64,000 bases of DNA, taken from the NCBI GenBank assembly GCA_947258785.1, contig CAMYJT010000001.1, forward strand, positions 1 through 64,000, written 5' to 3'. Position numbers and translations under genes: made by a program. A model generated the notes under the pieces. That model made no database searches and had not been told where the DNA came from. It saw only the letters and a list, made by a program, of their open reading frames with translations. This stretch comes from an uncultured Gammaproteobacteria bacterium (GTDB lineage: Bacteria; Pseudomonadota; Gammaproteobacteria; Arenicellales; JAANXG01). Position 1 is the stretch's first letter. Each line of letters starts with the position of its first letter. Of this stretch, positions 1 to 8,021 are shown piece by piece.

Positions 1-533
1 GCGCGCCTCAACCGCCGATGTAGTGCCGACCTTTGCAAGTCAGGTGCAATGAAATCAATGCCTTAAGATAATTCTACCTCGCGAGTTGCGAAAGACGGGC
101 TAGCCTGCATATTGCAACAAGGCGGCGAAATAATGGTGTATCAAGTTGATTGTGTTCAATGATTCGGTCTTAGGTGATTAGTACAGTTTTTGCTTCTGCA
201 ATCGCCGGCAGGAAACCGGCACCGGCGCGATGGACACTGACGCCGCTGGTATTAGCATACTTCCGATTTTCATGCCGAATGGCCTCGGTTAAATAACAGG
301 TACATCCCGTCATAGCCGCGCCCCTCTCTGTTGCAGAAATTCCAGATGTACGGAAAGAGACACGACCCGGATCTTACAAACCAACAACGGTAAAAAGTAT
401 TTTCATTGCGGTTGTGAGAAACACCACAGCGCACATTGGCGCCTGTCAGTAATCTGTCCACCGTGCTCTGCAAAAGGGGCACAACAAAGGCAGTTAAATT
501 CATTAATCTGTTCAACTATCGAGGAGAAAGATA
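1..533. other. Gene-poor, A+T-richer intergenic region with one repeat copy
   Basis: No credible gene is visible here. The first 60-70 bases may hold the tail of a gene lying outside the window: all three plus frames reach a stop quickly, so no reading can be chosen. The only recognisable structure is the left copy of a 66-bp direct repeat. The stretch looks lower in G+C than the rest of the window and may belong to acquired DNA ending near 1268. Confidence 0.4.
101..166 (+). repeat. 66-bp direct repeat, left copy
   Basis: Begins TAGCCTGCATATTG and ends with GATTCG. It matches 1203-1268 in 65 of 66 positions; the one difference is an A/C in the ATTGCAaC/ATTGCAcC part. The two copies bracket two small secreted-protein genes. 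It may be the end of a mobile element or part of a dispersed REP-like family, since shorter relatives occur at 23297 and 30987. Confidence 0.85.
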
Positions 534-677
534 ATGCGTACGATATTAGCCATCATGTTTGCTCTGGGTCTCAGCACGGCGGCGTTTGCCGATGTCGTGC
601 CCAACGAGCTCGAAAAATCGGTGGATCACTTCGAGAACGCCTATCGCATTCTCGACGACATGTCTTCCCCGCAGTAG
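534..677 (+). CDS. 47-residue secreted small protein
   Basis: The ATG at 534 follows a strong ribosome binding site (GAGGAGAAAG, 4 bases upstream) and opens a 47-codon frame ending in TAG at 675. The first 19 residues form a textbook Sec signal peptide: M-R-T at the start, a hydrophobic core, and A-F-A before a predicted cut at residue 19/20. The mature part is only about 28 residues, acidic and probably helical. The family is not recognised. The +1 frame directly after the stop (about 675-800) also reads as plausible helical protein, so the gene may be the head of a longer, frameshifted one. It lies between the two 66-bp repeats. Confidence 0.55.
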   Translation: MRTILAIMFALGLSTAAFADVVPNELEKSVDHFENAYRILDDMSSPQ

Positions 678-917
678 TCGCAACAGGAACGATGCAACCG
701 GAACCGGCCTCGATGCGAAACTGTATCGGGGCCGCATCCGGGCGCTTCAATCGAACCTGGAACTCACCGGGCTGCAATTAGCGGATCGAGTACCAGACCG
801 CAACACGCTACCCCGCAATGATCCGAGAAAACTGGCCTACGCACATACCACTACATCGCCACTTTATTCACCGTTGTTACGCTGTCTTCTGCCGGTATCG
901 CCAATTCCAGCGAAACT

Positions 918-1205
918 ATGACGGACTCTCAGATTAAACAACTCCTGTCGGACCAGGAATTCAGATGCAAAGGGAGATACAAGACCCTGGTCGAATACCA
1001 TTCGAACGGGACTATGAATGGTTTCGCACCCGGACACGGTGTATCCGATGCCGGCAAATGGTGGGTCAAGGACAACCACACCTGCAGACAGTGGCGTAAA
1101 TGGGGGAAAAGCGAGGCAGCGTGTTTTGCCGTCACCCGTGTCGACCATGGAATGAATTGTACTACTGAGGGCGGCCGCCATATACCGTTCACCTTGAAGA
1201 ACTAG
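918..1205 (+). CDS. Small Cys/Trp-rich exported protein, DUF995-like, start disrupted
   Basis: Encodes 95 residues from the ATG at 918. The core has GKWWV, C-R-Q-W, G-K-S-E-A-A-C-F and a later N-C-T, which resembles the small periplasmic DUF995-type proteins (a lone W-x-V, then C-x-x-W and a second Cys). The frame stays open upstream to 822 and there encodes a hydrophobic, signal-peptide-like stretch ending in S-S-A-G-I-A. It has no start codon in that part and meets TGA at 819. An ATG at 818 sits one base out of frame; removing one A from the AAAA run at 827-830 would join it to this signal peptide. I infer a frameshifted secreted protein. Its TAG stop is the first triplet of the downstream 66-bp repeat. 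Confidence 0.5.
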   Translation: MTDSQIKQLLSDQEFRCKGRYKTLVEYHSNGTMNGFAPGHGVSDAGKWWVKDNHTCRQWRKWGKSEAACFAVTRVDHGMNCTTEGGRHIPFTLKN

Positions 1206-1268
1206 CCTGCATATTGCACCAAGGCGGCGAAATAATGGTGTATCAAGTTGATTGTGTTCAATGATTCG
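1203..1268 (+). repeat. 66-bp direct repeat, right copy
   Basis: Near-identical to 101-166 (one mismatch). It starts exactly at the TAG stop codon of the preceding small gene. The pair spans about 1.1 kb and could mark the edges of an inserted segment. Confidence 0.85.
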
Positions 1269-1321
1269 TCCACCGGCACCGCAAATCGGCATACCGGAAG
1301 CAAGCTTGTGGCGGTAGGCGT

Positions 1322-1337
1322 CAGACCCAGGGGTCTG
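1322..1337. terminator. Short perfect hairpin after the MFS gene
   Basis: CAGACCC-AG-GGGTCTG forms a perfect 7-bp inverted repeat 8 bases beyond the stop of the minus-strand MFS gene. There is no U-run on the minus-strand side, so termination is only suggested. On the plus strand it is followed by a T-rich stretch. Confidence 0.35.
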
Positions 1338-1345
1338 TTCAATTC

Positions 1346-2533
1346 CTATTCCCGCCAGTCGGAGAAGAGATACCACAACATACCTGCCACCTGCAGGCCC
1401 AACATCATGGTGAACGCCCAGCGATAGCCAGCGGGATCGAAGCTCCCGGCGGCGGTCCTCGGCCAAAGATCGATGAGTGCCCCGATCGCCCACTGTGAGG
1501 CGAAGGCGGCCAGAAACACGAGCAGGTTCAGGCTGGTGATCGCACGGCCGGCGAGCGCGCTCGGGAATCCCTGGGACAGTATCGCGTACGGCAGGATACC
1601 GGTAGTGCCGAAGAATCCGAACAACAACCAGACCGTCAGGACCGACGGAATCAACCCCATGATCAGAATCCCCAGCAGCACCATGAACACAGCCATACCG
1701 GTCGCCGCCACGCGAACCGGTTGCACGCCCAGCCGGCTGAGGCGTTCGGTCAGCGCGCCCATGACGATGAAGCCGGCGATCATCGCTGCCGCTATCCAGG
1801 CCAGATGGCCGGCGGTAGTGGCGCGATCCAGTCCGGCCACGTCACGCAGCCAAGGCCCAGCCCACAAGCCCTGGATGGCCAGAAACGTCGCCTGGGACAT
1901 CACCGTCCACGGGGCCAGCGACCAGAAGAACCGGTCGCCGAACACCTGCGCCACGCCCCGGAACTGGTCCGCCATCCCACTCCGGAGCTGCGGACTTTCG
2001 CGGTCGGGCACACTAGTGTAAATCAACAACGCCACCAGCATGGTGCTCACCGCCAACGCCAGAAAGAGGCCTCGCCAATCGGTGAGCTGTAATGCGGCTT
2101 CCACCGGAGCCGTGGCGGTGAGGGCCCCCACACCACCGGCGGCCATCTGTAGTCCGTTGACCAGGGGCAGGCGCCCAAGCGGAAACCACTGTACGTAGGC
2201 CTTGAAGGCCGCCATCAGGCAGCCCGACACTCCAAGCCCGATCAGCGCGCGTCCCGCCGTTAAGCCAAGGAGGTCGTCGGCGGTGGCAAACATCCAGGCG
2301 CCGAGCGACGCGAACAGCAACAGCCCGGCCTCGGTCCTGCGGGGGCCGAAGCGATCGAGCAGGATACCGAGGGGTAACTGGAACAGTGCAAAGCTGAGGA
2401 AATAGGCGCTGGTCAGCAGGCCCAGGTCTGCTGCCGTCAAGCCGATTTCGGCGGACAGATCGGGGGCGATGACCGCGTTGACCACGCGGTACAGGTAGGA
2501 CAATAGATAACCCAGAGCAAACGGCACGAACAC
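1346..2533 (-). CDS. MFS transporter
   Basis: A major facilitator carrier of about 395 residues with a dozen hydrophobic segments. The MFS A-motif region is visible as GILLDRFGPRR between the second and third membrane segments. Many such carriers move organic acids; the substrate cannot be read here. The start is uncertain. The upstream citE-like gene ends at 2589, and the first conventional in-frame start after it is GTG at 2533. Yet the residues just before it (around R-L-P-L-A-T-L-L-R) look like conserved MFS N-terminus. An ATT at 2593, overlapping the citE stop as ATTGA with GGAG upstream, could be a coupled non-canonical start. It is the last gene of the minus-strand CoA island. Confidence 0.8.
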   Translation of the reverse strand: MFVPFALGYLLSYLYRVVNAVIAPDLSAEIGLTAADLGLLTSAYFLSFALFQLPLGILLDRFGPRRTEAGLLLFASLGAWMFATADDLLGLTAGRALIGLGVSGCLMAAFKAYVQWFPLGRLPLVNGLQMAAGGVGALTATAPVEAALQLTDWRGLFLALAVSTMLVALLIYTSVPDRESPQLRSGMADQFRGVAQVFGDRFFWSLAPWTVMSQATFLAIQGLWAGPWLRDVAGLDRATTAGHLAWIAAAMIAGFIVMGALTERLSRLGVQPVRVAATGMAVFMVLLGILIMGLIPSVLTVWLLFGFFGTTGILPYAILSQGFPSALAGRAITSLNLLVFLAAFASQWAIGALIDLWPRTAAGSFDPAGYRWAFTMMLGLQVAGMLWYLFSDWRE

Positions 2534-2588
2534 CCGCAGCAGGGTTGCCAGCGGGAGGCGCGCGGACGTGAAGTCATAGCCGGGAGTG

Positions 2589-3479
2589 TCAATCGGCCGC
2601 GGACTCCGGCATTGACTCGGCCAAGGCCAGGATGTTCCGGGCGCGCTTGACCACCGGCACATCAACGACCTGACCGTCCAGAGAGGTGGATCCGCGCCCC
2701 GTTCGCTCGGCGGCCTCGAACGCGGCCACGACCCGCCGCGCCTGCTCGATCTCTTCCACCGACGGGGAAAAAACTCGATTGATGATGCGGATCTGGGCGG
2801 GGTGGATCGCGAATTTACCTTTGAAGCCACACCGTTTCGACGCCAATGCGTTGCGTTGCAGACCGGCGTTGTCTTTGAACTTAAAGTACGGCGTGTCGAG
2901 GGCCGGCACACCGGCGGCGCGCGCCGCCACACACACGGTGTTGCGGGCGAAGGCAACCTCGGAATCTGTCTCGTCGCCCAGCCGTTCGATACCCATGTCG
3001 TGGGTATAATCCTCGGCACCGAAGGCCACCCCTATTATGCGCGGGCTGGCGGTGCAGACGGCATAACAGTGCACGACGCCCTTCGCGCTCTCCACCCAGG
3101 GGATCAATCCGATGCGGCCGACCTCGACGCCGGCCGCCTGTTCGAGACGCCCGATCAGGTCGGTGATCTCCCGCACATCGTCGGCGGTGTGGACCTTGCC
3201 CACCGAGACCCCATCGATCTCAGGGCCGACTACAGCCTCCAGATCATCTGCCGTCAGTCCGGTGTCCAGGGCGTTGACACGCGGTATCACCAGCGGTCCG
3301 GTCGTACTCAATCTGGCCACATAGGCGCCGATGACGCAGCGGGCGTTCGGTTTTTCCGCCTCCGGCACCGAGTCCTCCATGTCCGGCAGGTAGGCGTCCG
3401 GGCGGCACCCCATCGCCTTGTCGAGCATCTTGGGGACATTGCCTGGGACAAACAACAGACTGCGGAGAATCGGTACCAT
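2589..3479 (-). CDS. HpcH/HpaI aldolase (CitE-like acyl-CoA lyase)
   Basis: A 296-residue CitE/malyl-CoA-lyase-family TIM barrel. These enzymes cleave or form 3-hydroxyacyl-CoA esters such as malyl-CoA, citramalyl-CoA or beta-methylmalyl-CoA. Visible signatures are R-S-L-L-F-V-P-G-N at the N-terminus, MEDSV near residue 36, and the Mg-binding acids E130 (P-W-V-E-S-A-K-G) and D157 (F-G-A-E-D-Y). The length is normal for the family. Its position in a CoA-ligase, CoA-transferase and formate dehydrogenase island suggests it makes acetyl-CoA or propionyl-CoA plus glyoxylate or pyruvate from a malyl-type thioester. The exact substrate cannot be assigned. The Shine-Dalgarno before the ATG at 3479 is weak. 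Confidence 0.85.
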   Translation of the reverse strand: MVPILRSLLFVPGNVPKMLDKAMGCRPDAYLPDMEDSVPEAEKPNARCVIGAYVARLSTTGPLVIPRVNALDTGLTADDLEAVVGPEIDGVSVGKVHTADDVREITDLIGRLEQAAGVEVGRIGLIPWVESAKGVVHCYAVCTASPRIIGVAFGAEDYTHDMGIERLGDETDSEVAFARNTVCVAARAAGVPALDTPYFKFKDNAGLQRNALASKRCGFKGKFAIHPAQIRIINRVFSPSVEEIEQARRVVAAFEAAERTGRGSTSLDGQVVDVPVVKRARNILALAESMPESAAD

Positions 3480-3556
3480 GGTTCAACCCGCATATTTCAT
3501 CGAGGATACCGCAGGATAGTAAAGGGATCAGGCGGACGCACGCTGCAGGCCTGGAC

Positions 3557-4432
3557 TCAATGCACCATGACGGTGAGGATCTCTGCGTGGCGGAGCAGAT
3601 GTCGCGTGACACCGCCGAACAACATTTGCCGGGCGCGGGTGGTGCTGAATCCGCCCACCAGCAGAACTTCAGCGCCGATCTCGGTGCACATGTCCAACAT
3701 CTGTTCACCCACCGCATCGCCGGATGCGCTCAACCATTGAATATCGGCGTCCTTGCCGTGCCAGGCGATATATTTCAACACCTCGGCCGCGCTGCTCTCA
3801 CGCTTCCTGGACGTCAACACCGTGACCCGTTTCATGATCGGCAGGCACGGCATCATCATCGCCAGTGCCCGGGAGGCCTCCAGGCTCTCGTTCCAACCGA
3901 TGGCGATGTGCTCGACTGGTTTCGCCCGCCAGGCCGGCGGGACCAACAGCAGTGGGCGTCCGGACCCGAGGATCACCGCCTGCAGATTTTCGCCCGCCGG
4001 TGACCGCCTGATTCGCGAACGGCTGGGGCGAGGTCGGGCCACTGCCATCATGTCCGAGAGGCGGCCGCGACGCACCAGCACCTCACTGACTCGGCCAAAC
4101 TCCTCATGCCACGCCGCGGTCACCGGCGTATCCGGCGCCTCCGCCGGAGTAGCGGCGATCCGCACCTGGTGCCGTTCACAGCACTCGTTGAACACGGTGC
4201 GGATTGACGCAGCCTTTTCCCGGGCATCTTCGAGCGCCTCAGTCTCAAAGGTCTGCCGGAGCTTGTCGGACAAACGGTCGAACATGAACGGCGCCACGTC
4301 GGTCGGCCGCGACATCACATGCAGCACGTCGACGTGCGCCTCGAAGCGGTCCGCAACCAGGAATGCGGTCTCGAGCGCCTCGGCACTGGCCGCGCTCTCG
4401 TCCAAGGGCACTAATATCGTCTTTATCGCCAT
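3557..4432 (-). CDS. Tandem-domain universal stress protein
   Basis: A 291-residue UspA-family protein with two Usp-like halves. The N-terminus has the first strand (K-T-I-L-V-P-L-D-E-S). The C-terminal half starts near I-A-I-G-W-N-E-S and carries a nucleotide-binding-like G-G-F-S-T-T-R...F-G-G-V-T-R motif, suggesting ATP binding by that half only. Usp genes are often embedded in operons for CoA-ligating catabolic enzymes in Proteobacteria, as here between the CitE-like lyase and the acyl-CoA synthetase. Likely a cytoplasmic stress or metabolic sensor; its direct role is unknown. Confidence 0.9.
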   Translation of the reverse strand: MAIKTILVPLDESAASAEALETAFLVADRFEAHVDVLHVMSRPTDVAPFMFDRLSDKLRQTFETEALEDAREKAASIRTVFNECCERHQVRIAATPAEAPDTPVTAAWHEEFGRVSEVLVRRGRLSDMMAVARPRPSRSRIRRSPAGENLQAVILGSGRPLLLVPPAWRAKPVEHIAIGWNESLEASRALAMMMPCLPIMKRVTVLTSRKRESSAAEVLKYIAWHGKDADIQWLSASGDAVGEQMLDMCTEIGAEVLLVGGFSTTRARQMLFGGVTRHLLRHAEILTVMVH

Positions 4433-4483
4433 ATGCTCAACGCAACCTCTATCGCCCGAATAAGCGCCACTGTCGGACCCGTC

Positions 4484-6616
4484 CTACAGCAATCCAGCAC
4501 CACGGGCCCACTGATACTTTGCGCCCAGCACGGCCACCGGTAACTCGGTGGTGTAGGGGTAGGCCACCACACCACGCTCGTACAGATACTCCGAAGCCTC
4601 TTCGACCTGGACGTCTCCGACCAACGACGCTACCACCGGTTTTTCGATTCCCTTACCACGGGCCTCGTCAACCACCCGCGCCGCCAGTTCTGCAAACACC
4701 AGCGGTGGAGTGATGATCGTATGCCAGTAGCCGAGAATCAAGGCGTGAATCCGCTCGTCCTCCAGCGCCAGGCGGATGGTGTTCTCATAGGTAATCGGTG
4801 GCTCTCCGCCGGTGATGTCCACCGGGTTGCCCGACGCTCCGAACGGCGGGATGTACTGCTTGAACGCCTCGGCCAGGTCCGCTGGAAACTGCATCAGCGA
4901 TAGTCCATTGTCGACACAGGCGTCCGACAGCAGCACACCGGAACCGCCGGCACCGGTAACGATCACGATATTCTCGCCCTTGGGTGCGGGAAGAATCGGC
5001 AGTCCGCGCGCAAACTGCAGCAGATCGTTGAGGCTGTACGCTCGAATCACGCCGCTCTGGCGCAGCACGTCGTCGTAGATCTTGTCGTTGCCGGCCAGCG
5101 CGCCGGTGTGTGAGGCGGCGGCCCGCGCTCCGAGTTGGGTGCGGCCGGCTTTCAGCATGACGACGGGCTTCTTTTTGGACACCCGTTCAGCCACCTCTGC
5201 AAAGCTGCGGCCATCTTTGAGGTCCTCCGCGTGCATAGCCATCACGTCGGTATTGTCGTCCTGCTCGAAATAGGTCAGCAGATCATCCTCGTCCAGATCC
5301 GATTTGTTGCCCAACCCGATGATTGCGGAGACCCCCATCTTGGTCGACCGGCTGAACCCGATGATGGACATCCCAACTCCCCCGCTTTGCGAGGATAACG
5401 CGACCTTACCCTTGACGTCGTAGGGTGTGCAGAAGGTGGCGCACAAATTGGCGGGGGTGTAGTAAAAACCGTAGATATTCGGACCCATGATGCGCACATT
5501 GTGCTTACGCGCCACCGCGAGCAACTCGTCTTGCAGAGCCTGCTCACCAACTTCCGCGAATCCGGACGGGATCATCACCGCGCCGGGGATGCCTTTGCGC
5601 CCGACCTCCTCCATCGCCTGGGCACAGAACTTGGCCGGCACCGCGAACACGGCAACGTCGATGTCTCCGGAGACGTCGTTGACGTTCTTGTATGCCGGCT
5701 TGCCGAGTATCTCATCGGCCTTCGGGTTGATCGGATAGATCTCCCCACGGTAGCCGCCGTTAATAATGTTTTTCATCACCGAATTGCCAATCTTACCTTC
5801 GGCGTCGGAGGCGCCGATTACGGCAACGGATCTCGGCTGCATAATCCGCTTCATCGCAGCAACGATCTCTTCCTGCGACGGACGGTACACCTCTTTGGGA
5901 GGGGTGAAGTCAACCGAGATCAGGGCATCCACGGCGGTCGCGCCGTCCGGTCTGGCCAGGATGGGATTCAAGTCGACCTCCTGGATCTCGGTAAAATCGT
6001 TGATCAGGTTGGAGACATTTACAATGATCTCGGCGAGTGCGCTGGGGTCCACCGGCGGCGCCCCGCGGATCCCTTTCAACACCTCACTGGCCTGGATGCC
6101 GTCGAGCATCGACAGCGCCTCGTCCCGGGTTGCCGGCGCCAACCGAAAGGTGACGTCCTTGAGTACCTCGACCAGAATCCCGCCCAGCCCGAAGGCCACC
6201 AGCTTACCGAAGCTCGGGTCCGTGACCGCCCCGACGATCACCTCCTGGGCATCGCCGGTCTGCATCTGCTGGATCTGCACCCCTAACACCGTGGCATTCG
6301 GCTCGTAGCTACGGGCGCTGTCGACGATTTGATCAAAGGCAGGCCCGACCGCGGCCGGATCGGAGATCCCGACCACCACCCCACCGGCCTCCGTCTTGTG
6401 CAGGATGTCAGGCGAGACAATCTTCATTACTACTGGAAAACCGATCTGCCCGGCGAGCCGTTCCGCCTCTGTCCGCGATGTCGCCAGCCCCTCCTCGGGC
6501 AACGGGATGCCGTAGGCGTCGCAAACCTGTTTACATTCCGGGGCGGTAAGAGCGTCACGCCCTTGCCGTTGGACCTGATCCAGTACCGCTTTGACGTCTT
6601 CTCGCCGATAATTCAT
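4484..6616 (-). CDS. ADP-forming acyl-CoA synthetase, fused two-domain type
   Basis: A 710-residue NDP-forming acyl-CoA synthetase of the acetate-CoA ligase (ADP-forming) superfamily. An ATP-grasp domain (about 1-235, with the strand V-V-M-K-I and H-K-T-E-A-G-G-V) comes first. The CoA-binding Rossmann domain follows (from about 255, S-V-A-V-I-G-A-S), then the ligase-CoA domain with the expected phospho-histidine, H503 in S-H-T-G-A-L-A-G. It reversibly makes acyl-CoA from an acid, CoA and ATP. The substrate could be a short-chain or hydroxy acid. A GGAGG site lies just before the ATG at 6616. It follows frc by 113 bases and is probably in the same transcript. Confidence 0.9.
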   Translation of the reverse strand: MNYRREDVKAVLDQVQRQGRDALTAPECKQVCDAYGIPLPEEGLATSRTEAERLAGQIGFPVVMKIVSPDILHKTEAGGVVVGISDPAAVGPAFDQIVDSARSYEPNATVLGVQIQQMQTGDAQEVIVGAVTDPSFGKLVAFGLGGILVEVLKDVTFRLAPATRDEALSMLDGIQASEVLKGIRGAPPVDPSALAEIIVNVSNLINDFTEIQEVDLNPILARPDGATAVDALISVDFTPPKEVYRPSQEEIVAAMKRIMQPRSVAVIGASDAEGKIGNSVMKNIINGGYRGEIYPINPKADEILGKPAYKNVNDVSGDIDVAVFAVPAKFCAQAMEEVGRKGIPGAVMIPSGFAEVGEQALQDELLAVARKHNVRIMGPNIYGFYYTPANLCATFCTPYDVKGKVALSSQSGGVGMSIIGFSRSTKMGVSAIIGLGNKSDLDEDDLLTYFEQDDNTDVMAMHAEDLKDGRSFAEVAERVSKKKPVVMLKAGRTQLGARAAASHTGALAGNDKIYDDVLRQSGVIRAYSLNDLLQFARGLPILPAPKGENIVIVTGAGGSGVLLSDACVDNGLSLMQFPADLAEAFKQYIPPFGASGNPVDITGGEPPITYENTIRLALEDERIHALILGYWHTIITPPLVFAELAARVVDEARGKGIEKPVVASLVGDVQVEEASEYLYERGVVAYPYTTELPVAVLGAKYQWARGAGLL

Positions 6617-6729
6617 TCTGGCTAAGCCTCCGCAGTGGTTGCGATTCGTATTGCGTCGTGCTCCGGTCTCAGTCGTCGGCGCTTTACATCAGGCCAATGC
6701 TGGCGAAACCGACGCCAGCTGCTTACCGG

Positions 6730-8007
6730 TCAGGCCCGCAGCGGGTGGTATTCCTCTGCCTTCGGGGGGCTCTTTGTGAAGGCCCCCGACTCACGGAGAT
6801 GTTGGATGTGGCTATCTTCATAACCGAGCAGTTCGTTGAGGATCTCGTCGGTGTGTTCTCCGAGCAAAGGCGACCGCACGATCTCTGCCGGAGAATCCGA
6901 CAGCTTGATCGGACAACCGATGTTGAGGAATTCCCCACGCTCCGGATGCGGCAAGCTCACCACCATATCGCGCAGTGCGACGTGTTCGTCATTGACCAGG
7001 TCCTTGGTGCTCATAATCGGACCACAGGGCACGTCGATCTCGTTTAAGATCTCCATCAGTTCCCACTTAGTGTGCTGACCGGCGAACTCACCGATCAGGT
7101 TCCACATCGCCTGCTGATTCTTACGGCGCACATTTATATCCGTGAATCGCACATCAACGGCGAGGTCCTCGCCGCCGATCCGCTTCGCTATCGCAGGCCA
7201 CACGTGCTCTTGCACGACGACATAGATGTAGTCATTGGGTCCACCCGGCTTGCAGAGCACCGCGTTACCCAGCTGGCCTCCGCCCGAATCGTTCGCCGCC
7301 CGGGGCGCGAAGTCATCGAATTCCTGAATTGAGTACTCCGGCAACGGTCCGCGTTCGATGCGCTGGTGATCACGAAACTTGACCCGGCACAAGTTCATGA
7401 CGCAATCCATCATGGCACACTCCACGAACTGGCCCCGGCCGGTCCGTTGACGCTGAATCAGCGCAGCCAGGATGCCAGCAAGCAGATGCACGCCGGTTCC
7501 CGAGTCGCCTATCTGCGCACCGGTCGCCGTCGGTGGCCCGTCGAGGGCGCCGGTGGTACTCATCGATCCACCCATCGCCTGAGCCACGTTTTCGTAGGCC
7601 TTGAATTTGGCGTAAGGGCCCTCGTTGCCGAAACCTTTGATCGAGGCCATGACGATCTTGGGATTGATCTTGTGCACCTGCTGCCATCCGAACCCCAAAC
7701 GCTCGAGCACGCCCGGGCCGAAGTTCTCCATCACCACATCGCAGCACTTGACCAGATCGGTAAACACCTCCTTGCCCATGGGGTTTTTAAGGTTGACCGT
7801 AATCGACCGCTTGTTGCAATTGAGCATGGTGAAATACAGGCTGTCCGCGTCCGGAATATCTCTGAGTTGCTTGCGCGTCACGTCGCCGGTCGGTGGCTCG
7901 AGCTTGATCACATCGGCACCCAGAATGCCCATCAGCTGGCTGCAGGTCGGCCCGGCTTGAACATGGGTCATATCGAGGACCCGGATTCCCGAAAGTGCTT
8001 TGTCCAT
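6730..8007 (-). CDS. frc: Formyl-CoA:oxalate-type CoA-transferase (class III)
   Basis: A 425-residue family III CoA-transferase closely resembling Frc of oxalate degraders. The N-terminal G-I-R-V-L-D-M-T-H-V-Q-A-G-P, the N-C-N-K-R-S-I stretch, V-M-E-N-F-G-P-G and P-L-L-G-E-H-T-D-E all follow the Oxalobacter enzyme as I know it. The catalytic Asp that forms the aspartyl-CoA anhydride is D168 in G-D-S-G-T-G. The known reaction moves CoA from formyl-CoA to oxalate, releasing formate. Here it sits 14 bases after a ThDP lyase that looks like a 2-hydroxyacyl-CoA lyase, so the CoA acceptor could be a 2-hydroxy acid instead. The ribosome binding site GAGGAGG precedes ATG 8007. Confidence 0.88.
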   Translation of the reverse strand: MDKALSGIRVLDMTHVQAGPTCSQLMGILGADVIKLEPPTGDVTRKQLRDIPDADSLYFTMLNCNKRSITVNLKNPMGKEVFTDLVKCCDVVMENFGPGVLERLGFGWQQVHKINPKIVMASIKGFGNEGPYAKFKAYENVAQAMGGSMSTTGALDGPPTATGAQIGDSGTGVHLLAGILAALIQRQRTGRGQFVECAMMDCVMNLCRVKFRDHQRIERGPLPEYSIQEFDDFAPRAANDSGGGQLGNAVLCKPGGPNDYIYVVVQEHVWPAIAKRIGGEDLAVDVRFTDINVRRKNQQAMWNLIGEFAGQHTKWELMEILNEIDVPCGPIMSTKDLVNDEHVALRDMVVSLPHPERGEFLNIGCPIKLSDSPAEIVRSPLLGEHTDEILNELLGYEDSHIQHLRESGAFTKSPPKAEEYHPLRA

Positions 8008-8021
8008 AACTGCCTCCTCAG

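Noticed and set aside
1..66. Possible 3' end of a gene entering from the left edge
   Set aside because: All three plus frames end within 66 bases and none shows a recognisable motif, so no frame can be chosen.
2534..3019. N-terminal extension of the MFS frame up to 3019
   Set aside because: It overlaps the CitE-like gene in another frame and is Arg/Ser/Pro-rich; the CitE-like reading has intact active-site residues.
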